Source of the DNA: Spongiibacter sp. IMCC21906
GTDB taxonomy: Bacteria; Pseudomonadota; Gammaproteobacteria; Pseudomonadales; Spongiibacteraceae
Assembly: GCF_001010805.1 (NCBI RefSeq)
Contig: NZ_CP011477.1
Location: 3,218,501 to 3,282,500 of the forward strand
Length of the DNA: 64,000 nucleotides
Reading direction: 5' to 3'
Part shown: positions 33,015-41,455 of the stretch, piece by piece
Position numbering within the stretch: the stretch's first letter is position 1
Layout of the letters: the number at the start of each line of letters is the position of its first letter
Position numbers and translations under genes: made by a program
The notes under the pieces: generated by a model
What the model saw: only the letters and a program-made list of their open reading frames with translations
Databases searched by the model: none
What the model was told of the DNA's origin: nothing

Positions 33015-34499
33015 ATGTCGCCGAGAAATTTCGCTTACTATCTTTTCTGCTACCTCTTTTACGCCACCGTATTAACGGCATGCGCTGGACCAGCGCCCGC
33101 CCTTAACACAGCCCAAGGCGACCAATGGCAAGCCGTTAGCTATGACGGGAGCCGAATTGGACACCGCCAAATCCGTCGTATTCAAAGCGCCGCGCTTGTG
33201 ACCACAACACAATGGCTGAGGCTGAAATTACTGCAACCTGGAGCGGGAATTTCAGACAGTGAAACACGGCTTGAATACATAGAAACACGCTCTGGTGAAG
33301 CTATTTCAATAACAAAACAGCTTAAAAGCCCTAGCGCCAATTACCGTATGACCGCTGTAGTTGATGGCGATACGTTGCTTGTTAAGCCAGGTAGAAACAA
33401 AAGCGATAACAAGCGCTACCCACTACCCGCGAACTTCTTGCTTCCTGAAGGCCAGCGTTTAGCAATGCACCAACAAACCGGAGAACGCCGAAGCCTAAGC
33501 TATAGCAGTTGGAGCTTCTCTGACATGGCTTTTGAAGATATTAGTCTAACCGCCTTTAAAATTAAGGCTTCAATCAGGGAAGAAAATCAAAAAACCAACG
33601 CCGATTATCACTGGGAGATACACCGCACCGTCAATAACGATACAAACCCAACAACCACTATTCTTTACACTGACGCCGACTTTTACCCCCTGGCGGAGCA
33701 GAGTCAGAGCGCAGGCAAAGCTTTCGCCATAGAGACCTGTAATAAAGACTGCGCTCTAAGTGACTTTGTGCCGCAGACGCATGTTTACCGGCAAATCATA
33801 CGTTCACCCTATCGCATTAGTGAGCAAGCGCTTTCCGGAAAAATTCGTTATCAACTCATTGGCCCCAATTCAATACAACCACCTATAACCCGAGACCAGA
33901 AAGTCGAAAAGATCGAAAATGGCTGGCAACTCACCGTTTGCAACAACTGTAATGCAAACGAACCCAGCACATCTCCGGCGCAACTTAGCAAGGCGCTGCA
34001 AAGCAATTACTGGCTTGCTGCCGACAATCGTGTTTTTAAAAGCGTGATCTCCCAACGTTTGGATAAGAAGCATTTTACGGCCGCAGAAAAAATGCAATTT
34101 CTTACACGTTTGGTGACCCGCCATATGAGTGAAGTTGCCGACTATACGGGCTACGCTACCGCCTTAGAAGCGTGGCAAAACCAAACAGGCGATTGCACGG
34201 AACATGCCTTGTTGCTGGCAACGTTGGGCAAGGCAGCGGGTATCCCCACCAGGGTAGTCATCGGGCTGGCATATAATAACGATCGATTTCTGGGAAGGCG
34301 CTTTGTCTTCGTTCCCCATGCTTGGGTGCAGGCATGGACAGGGGAAGGCTGGCAGAACTATGACAGTGCTTTGGGGAAATTCAATGCGGGTTATATCACT
34401 TTGGGACTTAGCCAGGGTGAACCTGCGGTCTTGCTAAAACTTAATGAGCAGCTGCACCAACTCGAACTTCGTTCTGCGGTGCAGCTTAAATCTCGTTAA
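33015..34499 (+). CDS. Lipoprotein with C-terminal transglutaminase-like domain
   Basis: 494 residues from the ATG at 33015; the frame extends back into the preceding gene and a GTG at 32991 is another option. A lipobox VLTACAGP (near 23) suggests membrane anchoring. The N-terminal 330 residues are beta-rich and unassigned. The C-terminal transglutaminase core (about 375-480) has the Cys in QTGDCTEHALLLATLGKAAG, the His in FVPHAWVQAW and the Asp in QNYDSALGKF. Such domains may act as cysteine proteases or peptide-crosslinking enzymes at the cell envelope. It follows the hydrolase by 34 bases and could be co-transcribed. Confidence 0.8.
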   Translation: MSPRNFAYYLFCYLFYATVLTACAGPAPALNTAQGDQWQAVSYDGSRIGHRQIRRIQSAALVTTTQWLRLKLLQPGAGISDSETRLEYIETRSGEAISITKQLKSPSANYRMTAVVDGDTLLVKPGRNKSDNKRYPLPANFLLPEGQRLAMHQQTGERRSLSYSSWSFSDMAFEDISLTAFKIKASIREENQKTNADYHWEIHRTVNNDTNPTTTILYTDADFYPLAEQSQSAGKAFAIETCNKDCALSDFVPQTHVYRQIIRSPYRISEQALSGKIRYQLIGPNSIQPPITRDQKVEKIENGWQLTVCNNCNANEPSTSPAQLSKALQSNYWLAADNRVFKSVISQRLDKKHFTAAEKMQFLTRLVTRHMSEVADYTGYATALEAWQNQTGDCTEHALLLATLGKAAGIPTRVVIGLAYNNDRFLGRRFVFVPHAWVQAWTGEGWQNYDSALGKFNAGYITLGLSQGEPAVLLKLNEQLHQLELRSAVQLKSR

Positions 34500-34503
34500 C
34501 CGC

Positions 34504-34698
34504 TTATTCGTAAACGACAGGCATCTCTTCCAGAGTCGCATCACCGGCCATATCAATATCAGCAACCTTTACTGCATCACTGCTACGCACGGCGCCCACG
34601 ACAGTCACCTCTTCCATCAACTTCACAGGCTCTTCAGCCAAAACCAAACTTGGCAAAAAGGCCATTGCAACCAACGCCACTTTAAGCGCATTACCCAT
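34504..34698 (-). CDS. Mini exported protein with a TonB-box-like segment
   Basis: 64 residues. A signal peptide (1-21, MGNALKVALVAMAFLPSLVL, cut after LA) is followed by EEPVKLMEEVTVVGAVRSSD and an acidic tail. EEVTVVG resembles the TonB box region of TonB-dependent receptors (compare VEEVVVVGRLKSG of the receptor at 36731-39436), but there is no plug or barrel. AGGAGAAT precedes the ATG. It could be a relic of a receptor or a small TonB-interacting protein. No named family recognised. Confidence 0.6.
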   Translation of the reverse strand: MGNALKVALVAMAFLPSLVLAEEPVKLMEEVTVVGAVRSSDAVKVADIDMAGDATLEEMPVVYE

Positions 34699-35028
34699 GA
34701 TATTCTCCTCTAAAGGTCGACATCGACCTGTTCAATTCAGCGACATAACAGCCCAATACAGAAGAGGGCTAATGGCGGTGAATTCTGAGGCATAAATATG
34801 ACAGGAGAGTTACAACAATATGACAATACGGAATAATTGATGAATTTTTTGTGAATTCACCCCGCGCAAACAAGCATTGTTTTTCATCACTGCACAAAAA
34901 AGCCCCTCCAAACCATGAAAGGGCTTTTACTTGTGACAGATCCAAATGCTTAACGAGATCCATTATTGAATCTATCAAACAAGCAGGCCAACGGCTTGCG
35001 CCTGAGCAATATGCGGTTTTAAAGGTGA
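34699..35028. other. Intergenic region with a minus-strand terminator
   Basis: No gene seen. It holds the terminator at 34895-34928 and the upstream region of the 64-residue gene, with a GAATT/AATTC-rich palindromic patch around 34840-34858. Confidence 0.45.
34895..34928 (-). terminator. Terminator for the minus-strand gene at 35029-35340
   Basis: Stem AAAAGCCC (34898-34905) and GGGCTTTT (34921-34928); on the minus strand it is followed by a T run (34895-34901). It lies about 100 bases after the stop. Confidence 0.65.
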
Positions 35029-35340
35029 TTAATTAGCCGATTTGAAAGCTTGGACTGACTTGTTGAACGTATCAGACGTTTCTTTCATTTCATCAACTGT
35101 CGTATTATAGCTTTCAAGTAACTTCTCTCGTTTTGCATCATTGCATTCAAGGTAGGCCTGACCTGCAGCCACATACTCCTTTACCACTTTTTGTGTAGCA
35201 ATAAGCTCTTTCTCTGAAGCGCTGTCACCTTCAGGAATTTTTGGCTGATCAGGCTTATCACAGTCCTGATTACCGGCAAATGCGGTTAACGACAGACTAG
35301 TTGCCAAAATTGCCGCCGCAGCGGAATAAGCAAATTTCAT
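35029..35340 (-). CDS. Small exported helical protein of unknown function
   Basis: 103 residues from the ATG at 35340 (GGAGGAAG upstream). A signal peptide, MKFAYSAAAAILATSLSLTA (cut after AFA), precedes a mature helical part with two cysteines (QDCDKPDQ and YLECNDAK) that could pair. Landmarks are KELIATQKVVKEYVAAGQAY and ESYNTTVDEMKETSDTFNKS. Similar small periplasmic proteins are found in many marine Gammaproteobacteria, but no function is known to me. Confidence 0.7.
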   Translation of the reverse strand: MKFAYSAAAAILATSLSLTAFAGNQDCDKPDQPKIPEGDSASEKELIATQKVVKEYVAAGQAYLECNDAKREKLLESYNTTVDEMKETSDTFNKSVQAFKSAN

Positions 35341-35522
35341 TATTCTTCCTCCAATATGCGTAGGGCTTAAAACGCTAACATGTAAAAACCCCATTTTGTA
35401 CACCTGAGCACATTTTTACCGCCTTTTTTGCCTCGGGCAGAACCTCTGCAACAATCTACTGTCTCTTACTGTTGGTTCACAGCATTTCTCGCTAATATAC
35501 CGCCTCAGATTGAGAAATTTAG

Positions 35523-35545
35523 ACGCTATCACGCTATCACGCTAT
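35523..35545. repeat. Tandem 8-bp repeat upstream of the TPR lipoprotein gene
   Basis: ACGCTATC twice exactly (35523-35530, 35531-35538) and a third partial copy ACGCTAT (35539-35545). It is 43 bases before the start codon, so in or near the promoter; copy number could vary by slippage. Confidence 0.7.
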
Positions 35546-35587
35546 AGTTAGTCGTGACCTCAAAACAAAAAATAAAGAGCGCACCAC

Positions 35588-36688
35588 ATGCCGTTAAATC
35601 GTTTTGCAGTCGGCAGTTTACTAGCCATCCTCGCCAGCTGTGCCAGTCAAGCACCGTTAGCACCACCCAATCAAGATGCTGTCGCACAACTGCTCCAAGC
35701 AGAAAGCCTTTACCAAATCGACCAGATTGACCCGCTCTTCCCTGAAGAGAACTTGCTTGCTCTTAATGCGCAAATGCGCTTTTTCGTTCAAGAAAATGTT
35801 CCCAGCGTTCTATCACCTCGGGCAAAACTCAATTATCTACTAGACGCCATGATTCGGCCGTCTCAGCTTGGACTTAAATATGAACCAGGCACCACACTCA
35901 ACGCCAAAGACACCTTTTATTTAAAAGAGGGAAACTGTCTATCCTTAAGTTCGCTCTTTATCGCAATGGCCAGAGAAGCTGGGCTAAATGCCTACTACAA
36001 TGAAGTCACCATTCCCCCTAGCTGGGATATGATTAGCGAAAACAGCATGGCTTTTTATCAGCATATTAATGCCGCTGTAGATTTTGGAAACGGAGATATT
36101 CAGGTCGTAGACTTGAGTGTTGATAACTATGACTACAACTATCATCAGACTCCCATTAGCGACCAGCGCGCTGCCGCCCAACACTACAATAATCGAGCCA
36201 TAGAACATCTGAATAAAGACGATACCTCCGGTGCTTATCGCTACCTGCATCGTGCATTATTTCTAGACCCCAATGCAGGCCATATCTGGGGGAATCTGGG
36301 TACCGTTTTTCGTCGAGACGGACATAAACACGAAGCAGAGCTGGCGTATAAGCAGGCCCTTTTTTTAAACAATCAAGACCAAGTCGCTCTCAATAATCTG
36401 GGCCGACTTTACAGAGAAACGGATCAAAATAAAAAAGCCAAACGACTGGAGGAACAATCCCTCGCCTTTCAACGTTCCAACCCCTTTTGGCACTTTGGTC
36501 GAGCCAGACAAGAATACGAACAAGGTGATTTTGATGCGTCATTACGAGCTGTTAACCGTGCGATCAGCCTCGACAAAGAGCAATATCGCTTCTATCAGTT
36601 TCAAGCCTTAGTCTACAAAAAATTAGGCAATCGTAACGCCAGCATACAAAGTGCAAAAAAGGCTTCACGATTAAAATTGCAGCAATAA
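35588..36688 (+). CDS. Lipoprotein with transglutaminase-like and TPR domains
   Basis: 366 residues. The lipobox is ILASCAS (Cys18). A region with a transglutaminase/SirB1-like Cys motif, EGNCLSLSSLFIAMAREAGL (about 117-136), comes next. C-terminal TPR repeats (about 195-360) include RAIEHLNKDDTSGAYRYLHR, IWGNLGTVFRRDGHKHEAEL and ALNNLGRLYRETDQNKKAKR. The combination suggests an envelope-anchored peptidase-like or scaffold protein. It shares the transglutaminase theme with the lipoprotein at 33015, though the sequences differ. Confidence 0.8.
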   Translation: MPLNRFAVGSLLAILASCASQAPLAPPNQDAVAQLLQAESLYQIDQIDPLFPEENLLALNAQMRFFVQENVPSVLSPRAKLNYLLDAMIRPSQLGLKYEPGTTLNAKDTFYLKEGNCLSLSSLFIAMAREAGLNAYYNEVTIPPSWDMISENSMAFYQHINAAVDFGNGDIQVVDLSVDNYDYNYHQTPISDQRAAAQHYNNRAIEHLNKDDTSGAYRYLHRALFLDPNAGHIWGNLGTVFRRDGHKHEAELAYKQALFLNNQDQVALNNLGRLYRETDQNKKAKRLEEQSLAFQRSNPFWHFGRARQEYEQGDFDASLRAVNRAISLDKEQYRFYQFQALVYKKLGNRNASIQSAKKASRLKLQQ

Positions 36689-36709
36689 AAAAGGCGCCGA
36701 ATGGCGCCT
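36685..36709 (-). terminator. Terminator after the TonB-dependent receptor gene
   Basis: Stem AGGCGCC (36692-36698) and GGCGCCT (36703-36709) with loop GAAT; the minus strand then reads a T run (36685-36691). It overlaps the stop of the convergent TPR gene. Confidence 0.85.
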
Positions 36710-36730
36710 CAGGTTCTTAGCTAAAATTCA

Positions 36731-39436
36731 TCAGAACTGGTATTGGATACTAGCAGATAGCGTGCGACCCACTTCTTCTTCGTACGTTAATTTACCCTCA
36801 CGCTCAATTTCCAAGCCCTGATCAAGAATATTTATCACTTTTAATTTAACGATAATATTCTCTGTTGGATAATACGAGTACGTCATATCCAATGAGTGAA
36901 AGGGCTGCTCATAAGCATCCGGTTCGCCATTACGACCAGCAAAGTACAAGCGCTCACCAAATACATTGTACGACAGGGTCGCAGCATGCATTTCATTAGG
37001 CGAGTCGTAACCAATAATAAAGTTTGCCGCGTAGTCTGAAGCACCCACCAGATCCCGCTTTGGATTAGTAGGCGCATCTGCCTTGTTCCCGGCTACCAAC
37101 TCAGTATCCAATAATGTCAGGTTACCCTGTACAAAAAAGGACTGCAGCGCATCAGAAAATTCGCCGAGGGTTTTCATAAACTCGACTTCAATACCCGTAA
37201 TTTCAGCGCTTTCAGCATTAATGATTTCAACTGCCGTATTGGTATCACCAGCCGCAGCCTGAAATTGCTCAATCGGATCAGTGATGTCTTTATAGAACAG
37301 TGACACAGTTAAATTGTCGCCGTTGCTAAAAAACCACTCTGCGCGAACGTCATAGTTTTTAAACTGTGAGGGCACCACATCCGGGTTACCAAACACCAAC
37401 GCACCCGTAATGGGGTCAACATAACTGGCATCGGCAATTTCGCGAAGGTCTGGGCGAACGGTAGTCTCACTAAAACCAAATCGAAGCTGGAAATCTTCAG
37501 CAAGAAAGCCTGGCTGCATATACGTCAGGGCCACCGATGTATACATATCATCATCAGTAAACACAGCGTCATTCAGCTCATCCGCAATCGCTTGTTGACC
37601 ACCGCTCTCGCTGGTAACAATTGGAATACCATCAAAATCCAGCGGGTCCCAAGTCAAGCCAACTTGCTGATAGTCTTCCCAACGCAAACCAGCAACAACC
37701 CGCCATGTATCCAGCCAAGTGACATCTACTTTACTGTAGTAGGCATCAACTTTGTTGACGGCGATATAACTCTCTGAATTACTACCCGCTACCGCAATTT
37801 GATAGCCATAATCAGGGTTCAGTATATTGCTATCGCTATACACTTTATCTAACGGCCCGACCAAATCGGCATCAGTATCCACTGTACCCAAGCTAAGCTG
37901 GGTCTGACGGTATACCCGACTTTTCTGCCAATAATCCATACCGGTGCTGAGTTTAGCAGTCCAATCCATAGTCGAAAACGGCATACTGAGTTCCCAGCCG
38001 TAACTCTCTACTTCATCTTCTAAGTCAGTAAAACGGTAGTCAGCCGATGAGCTGTTACGGTTTACCGTCGTCGTATTGGTAGCAAAGTTTGTGCTGGCAC
38101 CAACAGCCACTTCATTTGGTATTTCTGTCGTGGAACTGCTATCAGAGTAATACCAATCAAAACCCAGGCCATCAGCAAACTCCAACCAATCCAAATCCAA
38201 CATTTCGCGGGTATATTCACCTAATTTGTGTGTACCACGGATCTGATGAACTTCTAGCTCTCGCTGCTCATAGCGTATTCTATACAAGCGGTTAGAAACA
38301 CCGCCGCTTTCAGGGCGTTCGTTATCATAGCGATCGGTAATAGATACCTTATCATCGGTATTACGCAGAAAGAGGCTGGTAGTATCGATGGAGTGATCTT
38401 CGTTTAAACGCAAACCAAAGCCTAAATTAAAGGCCATAGACACGTTTTGAGTCGTTTCATTTTTATAGTCAGCAATGGTGTCGTCATTAACAGCCCGGGC
38501 TACCGACTTTTCGTTTCGCCATTGACGGTCATAAGAAAACCCAGTCAAAAAACCCAGCTCGGTTTCTTCAGCGTCGCCTAGGTAGAAGCGATTTCCCAAG
38601 TTTACTTCACCCGAAAAATCGGGATCACCATCCACTTCATACGTGTTGATATTACGATACAGCTCAGTGGCCAGTTCGCGGTTAGCCGCCTCAGCATCTG
38701 CCAGGGTAGCATTGGGGTTAGTCTGGCGCATAACTTCCAATATATCGCTGCGGTCCAGGCTGCCACCGTAAGTATTCAAAGCCCGCAACAAGTTACCCGA
38801 CAATGCTCGGGTGCCATCATCTTCACCCCGGATATCGGTACCACCACCTTTGTAGCTCAAAAAGTCACCATCTGACTCAGTATTCAAGCCGGTGCCCAGC
38901 TCAACATTAAATACAAAATCCGTTGGAATACCTTTGGTGCGAATATCGACAGAACCACCGCCAAAAGCTGCGGGCATATCAGAAGAATGAACTTTTTGAA
39001 CAGACAATGACTGCACAATGGATGTCGGGAAAATATCCAAGGGAATAACACTGCGCGACAAATCTGGAGACGGAACGTATGCACCATTAAGCAAGGTGCT
39101 TGAATAACGCTCACCAAGGCCGCGCACAAAAACATACTTGCCATTAACCAAGGTGACGCCAGGAACACGACGCAGGGCGGCCCCAACAGTAGAGTCGCCA
39201 ACACGGCCAATAAATTCTGAACCAATAATATCGACGGCAACTTCCTGCTCTAAGCGCTCCATTACCAAATTTTCAGCGCCACTTTTTAAGCGCCCAACAA
39301 CGACAACCTCTTCAACCGGCTTAATTTTTACCGGCTCCATGCCGGGCCCATCCTGCGCCACAGCCTGAACGGCAATGCTTAGCGCACTGAGCGTAAAAGC
39401 GGGCATCAGGGCTTTTTTCATTACATGCATTTTCAT
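36731..39436 (-). CDS. TonB-dependent outer-membrane receptor
   Basis: 901 residues. A signal peptide (1-27, ending AVAQ) is followed by the TonB box VEEVVVVGRLK (about 40-50). The plug domain (about 55-170) has VGAALRRVPGVTLVNGKYVF, VRGLGERYSSTLLNG and VSSDMPAAFGGGSVDIRTKG-like features. A 22-strand barrel follows, ending with the C-terminal Phe of ASIQYQF. It imports a large or scarce ligand using TonB energy. It lies 100 bases downstream of a surface-lipoprotein gene, a pairing like SusC/SusD or other receptor/lipoprotein couples. The candidate Pho box upstream of the lipoprotein gene suggests a phosphorus-containing ligand. Confidence 0.93.
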   Translation of the reverse strand: MKMHVMKKALMPAFTLSALSIAVQAVAQDGPGMEPVKIKPVEEVVVVGRLKSGAENLVMERLEQEVAVDIIGSEFIGRVGDSTVGAALRRVPGVTLVNGKYVFVRGLGERYSSTLLNGAYVPSPDLSRSVIPLDIFPTSIVQSLSVQKVHSSDMPAAFGGGSVDIRTKGIPTDFVFNVELGTGLNTESDGDFLSYKGGGTDIRGEDDGTRALSGNLLRALNTYGGSLDRSDILEVMRQTNPNATLADAEAANRELATELYRNINTYEVDGDPDFSGEVNLGNRFYLGDAEETELGFLTGFSYDRQWRNEKSVARAVNDDTIADYKNETTQNVSMAFNLGFGLRLNEDHSIDTTSLFLRNTDDKVSITDRYDNERPESGGVSNRLYRIRYEQRELEVHQIRGTHKLGEYTREMLDLDWLEFADGLGFDWYYSDSSSTTEIPNEVAVGASTNFATNTTTVNRNSSSADYRFTDLEDEVESYGWELSMPFSTMDWTAKLSTGMDYWQKSRVYRQTQLSLGTVDTDADLVGPLDKVYSDSNILNPDYGYQIAVAGSNSESYIAVNKVDAYYSKVDVTWLDTWRVVAGLRWEDYQQVGLTWDPLDFDGIPIVTSESGGQQAIADELNDAVFTDDDMYTSVALTYMQPGFLAEDFQLRFGFSETTVRPDLREIADASYVDPITGALVFGNPDVVPSQFKNYDVRAEWFFSNGDNLTVSLFYKDITDPIEQFQAAAGDTNTAVEIINAESAEITGIEVEFMKTLGEFSDALQSFFVQGNLTLLDTELVAGNKADAPTNPKRDLVGASDYAANFIIGYDSPNEMHAATLSYNVFGERLYFAGRNGEPDAYEQPFHSLDMTYSYYPTENIIVKLKVINILDQGLEIEREGKLTYEEEVGRTLSASIQYQF

Positions 39437-39461
39437 CGGATTAGACCCATCTTAGTCTTTG

Positions 39462-39500
39462 CTCTGTTTACAACAGAGAGGGCGCCGTAAGGCGCCCTCT
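39462..39500 (-). promoter_or_regulatory. Two tandem hairpins between the lipoprotein and receptor genes
   Basis: CTCTGTT-TAC-AACAGAG (39462-39478) and AGAGGGCGCC-GTAA-GGCGCCCTCT (39477-39500) are perfect stems that overlap by two bases and lie 26-64 bases upstream of the receptor start. Neither has a T run on the minus strand, so they are better explained as mRNA-stabilising or translation-setting structures inside the operon than as a full terminator. Confidence 0.6.
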
Positions 39501-39536
39501 TGATTACGGCTTAAGGCATAAATCTGTTGTTAGTGA

Positions 39537-41225
39537 TCACTCAAACCACAGAGCTTGACCACGGTTAGCTGGGTCAAGACCGTAGGCCCAACCAGCTGTC
39601 CAGTCGTCATCAGCCGTTACTGCGCCAACAAATGCACGTCCTTCGGTTGGCGTAACAGTGGCAGCAGCGCCACCAACAACCATGTCGCCGACTAACAAAG
39701 AGTAGAAGCCATTAAGAATTTCCAAATCAGCATTGCTTGCAGAAGTGGGATCTTCACCTTCGGGTAGAGACTGATAAATCTGATTGCCACTATCCGTTAA
39801 AAACGTTTCCTGAGTCGTACCCGTACCATCCAAGTCATCACCATCGGTTAGATCCTGGCAAGCAAAGATTGATTGCTCGATAACCAGATCACCCTCCAAT
39901 GCGGCTCTCTCACCTTCATTATCAATACGCAAACACCAGTTAGCCGCATCAGGAGCTTGATCAGCTTGATACGCTGTTGTTACAAGCGCATTAGAGATAG
40001 TTGGATAGTGGGCTTCGCGAATACGTAGACCCTGGCCTTCTTCATGGGTACCCGTGCCGTCAGCACCGTTAATGTCTGCCTTACCACTCACCTGAGATGG
40101 TGAAATAATGCAGGTCAGATTTTTGATGGTGGCGCGTGAGTTCAAGCCCCGAGAAATCAAGTCTGCAACGTCAGTACGACCGTCGTAGCTACCAACACCA
40201 TCAGACTCAACGCAACGGTTGCCATCAGTTTCAGACTGAATAACCAATGCGTAATCAATAGTGCCCTGATAGCCTTCATCGATATCGATAGAGTCATCGT
40301 TTACATACAAGGCAACGTAGTGGCTGATATTGACCGCGCCACCAAACATTTCAATACCGTCGTCATAGGTGGCGTAAGCTTGCAGGTAATCAACCTTAGT
40401 CTCAGAACCCACAGCGTCAAAAGCAATACCATTCAGCTCGTTATCTTCTTCAACCTGAGCGCCGGTGTGCTTAACGATGAAGTATTTCAACACACCCGAG
40501 TTGTCTTCGTTGTTATCACCGCCGTAGTGAGTCTGACCGGCGCCAGCCTTACCTTCAGCTGCAACGTGGCAATCAGAAGTCGCTAAATCACCGCCATCAA
40601 CAGAACCTGTGTAAGCGCATTTATTCGTCACACCAAAGCCGTTAATGATCAAACCGCCCCACTGCTGTACATCTTCTGGGTCAACACTGTTTTCAACCGC
40701 ATCACTGACTGAAGTAATTGTGATCGGATCATTCATCGCGCCTTCAGCAAAAATCTGCGAGCCACGGTTAATCACCATATAATCGTCTGAAGATTGAAAT
40801 GCTAATGTCGCGCCAGCTTCAATCTGAATGATTGAGCCATCACCGCCTTCGCTGATACCCGCAGCCGCCATGTCGGCATCATTATCGTAATTTTTACCGA
40901 CCGCTAAGCTATCGCGAAATACATGTACGCCATTATTAGCCAACTTAACAAAAGTCACTCGTGAACTTGGGCCAATATCAATGGGATTAGTCAGGCTGAC
41001 GAAATCCGTCCCGTACACACAGTTAACACCGTCCAATGAACCTTGCCGTGTTGTGCCATTATCATCCGAATAGCTGGCACAGCTGTTGGTTTGACCGGGG
41101 TCACCGCCGCCACCGCCATTGCCGGTGGAATTGTTTTGGGCGTTGATATTCACGTCACCGCCACCGCCACAGGCCGCCAGCAACAGCGCTGAACTTATCG
41201 CCGATAATGCAAAAAGCTTTTTCAT
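39537..41225 (-). CDS. Surface-type lipoprotein partner of the TonB receptor
   Basis: 562 residues. The lipobox is ALLLAACGGGG (Cys19), then a Gly/Asn-rich linker to about 48. The mature part is acidic, Asp/Gly-rich and of beta-helix type, with repeated turns such as IQIEAGATLAFQSSDDYMVI, QIFAEGAMNDPITITSVSDA and LKYFIVKHTGAQVEEDNELN. Paired cysteines (CASY, NCVYG, KCAY, DCHV, RCVES, TCII, WCLR, ACQDL) suggest disulfides and Ca binding is plausible from the many acidic turns. It is the first gene of the operon with the TonB receptor and may capture the ligand at the cell surface. Confidence 0.75.
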   Translation of the reverse strand: MKKLFALSAISSALLLAACGGGGDVNINAQNNSTGNGGGGGDPGQTNSCASYSDDNGTTRQGSLDGVNCVYGTDFVSLTNPIDIGPSSRVTFVKLANNGVHVFRDSLAVGKNYDNDADMAAAGISEGGDGSIIQIEAGATLAFQSSDDYMVINRGSQIFAEGAMNDPITITSVSDAVENSVDPEDVQQWGGLIINGFGVTNKCAYTGSVDGGDLATSDCHVAAEGKAGAGQTHYGGDNNEDNSGVLKYFIVKHTGAQVEEDNELNGIAFDAVGSETKVDYLQAYATYDDGIEMFGGAVNISHYVALYVNDDSIDIDEGYQGTIDYALVIQSETDGNRCVESDGVGSYDGRTDVADLISRGLNSRATIKNLTCIISPSQVSGKADINGADGTGTHEEGQGLRIREAHYPTISNALVTTAYQADQAPDAANWCLRIDNEGERAALEGDLVIEQSIFACQDLTDGDDLDGTGTTQETFLTDSGNQIYQSLPEGEDPTSASNADLEILNGFYSLLVGDMVVGGAAATVTPTEGRAFVGAVTADDDWTAGWAYGLDPANRGQALWFE

Positions 41226-41282
41226 TTGAAGTATCTCCAGAATCTTGTGATTCGGTTTTCTAGGTGTGTGTTTATGACGGCT

Positions 41283-41316
41283 ATACTAGGTGGGCTTCGT
41301 GACAGAACTGTGAACG
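41283..41316 (-). promoter_or_regulatory. Candidate Pho box and -10 element of the lipoprotein/TonB-receptor operon
   Basis: On the minus strand, CGTTCAC (41310-41316), AGTT and CTGTCAC (41299-41305) match the PhoB box pattern of two 7-base direct repeats spaced 11 bases apart (consensus CTGTCAT, 4 bases, CTGTCAT/C): 7 of 7 in the downstream repeat if either C or T is allowed at the last base, and 4 of 7 in the upstream one. TAGTAT (41283-41288) follows after 10 bases, the normal Pho box to -10 distance. The start codon is 58 bases further on. Confidence 0.5.
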
Positions 41317-41383
41317 GAATATTTCAATTAAATGACAACTTGGCGTTAATAACAGTGGCTCAGGTTTCGACATAGCTTTTTGT

Positions 41384-41400
41384 CACCTGCACGGCAGGTG
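41384..41400. promoter_or_regulatory. Hairpin upstream of gabD
   Basis: CACCTGC (41384-41390), ACG, GCAGGTG (41394-41400). It is 55 bases before the gabD start, in the divergent promoter region; no T run. A dyad operator or a 5' UTR stem. Confidence 0.4.
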
Positions 41401-41455
41401 GATACCCTGAGCTCGTTTGCTGTCACATGAGATACATAGCTTGAGAGGTGCACTT

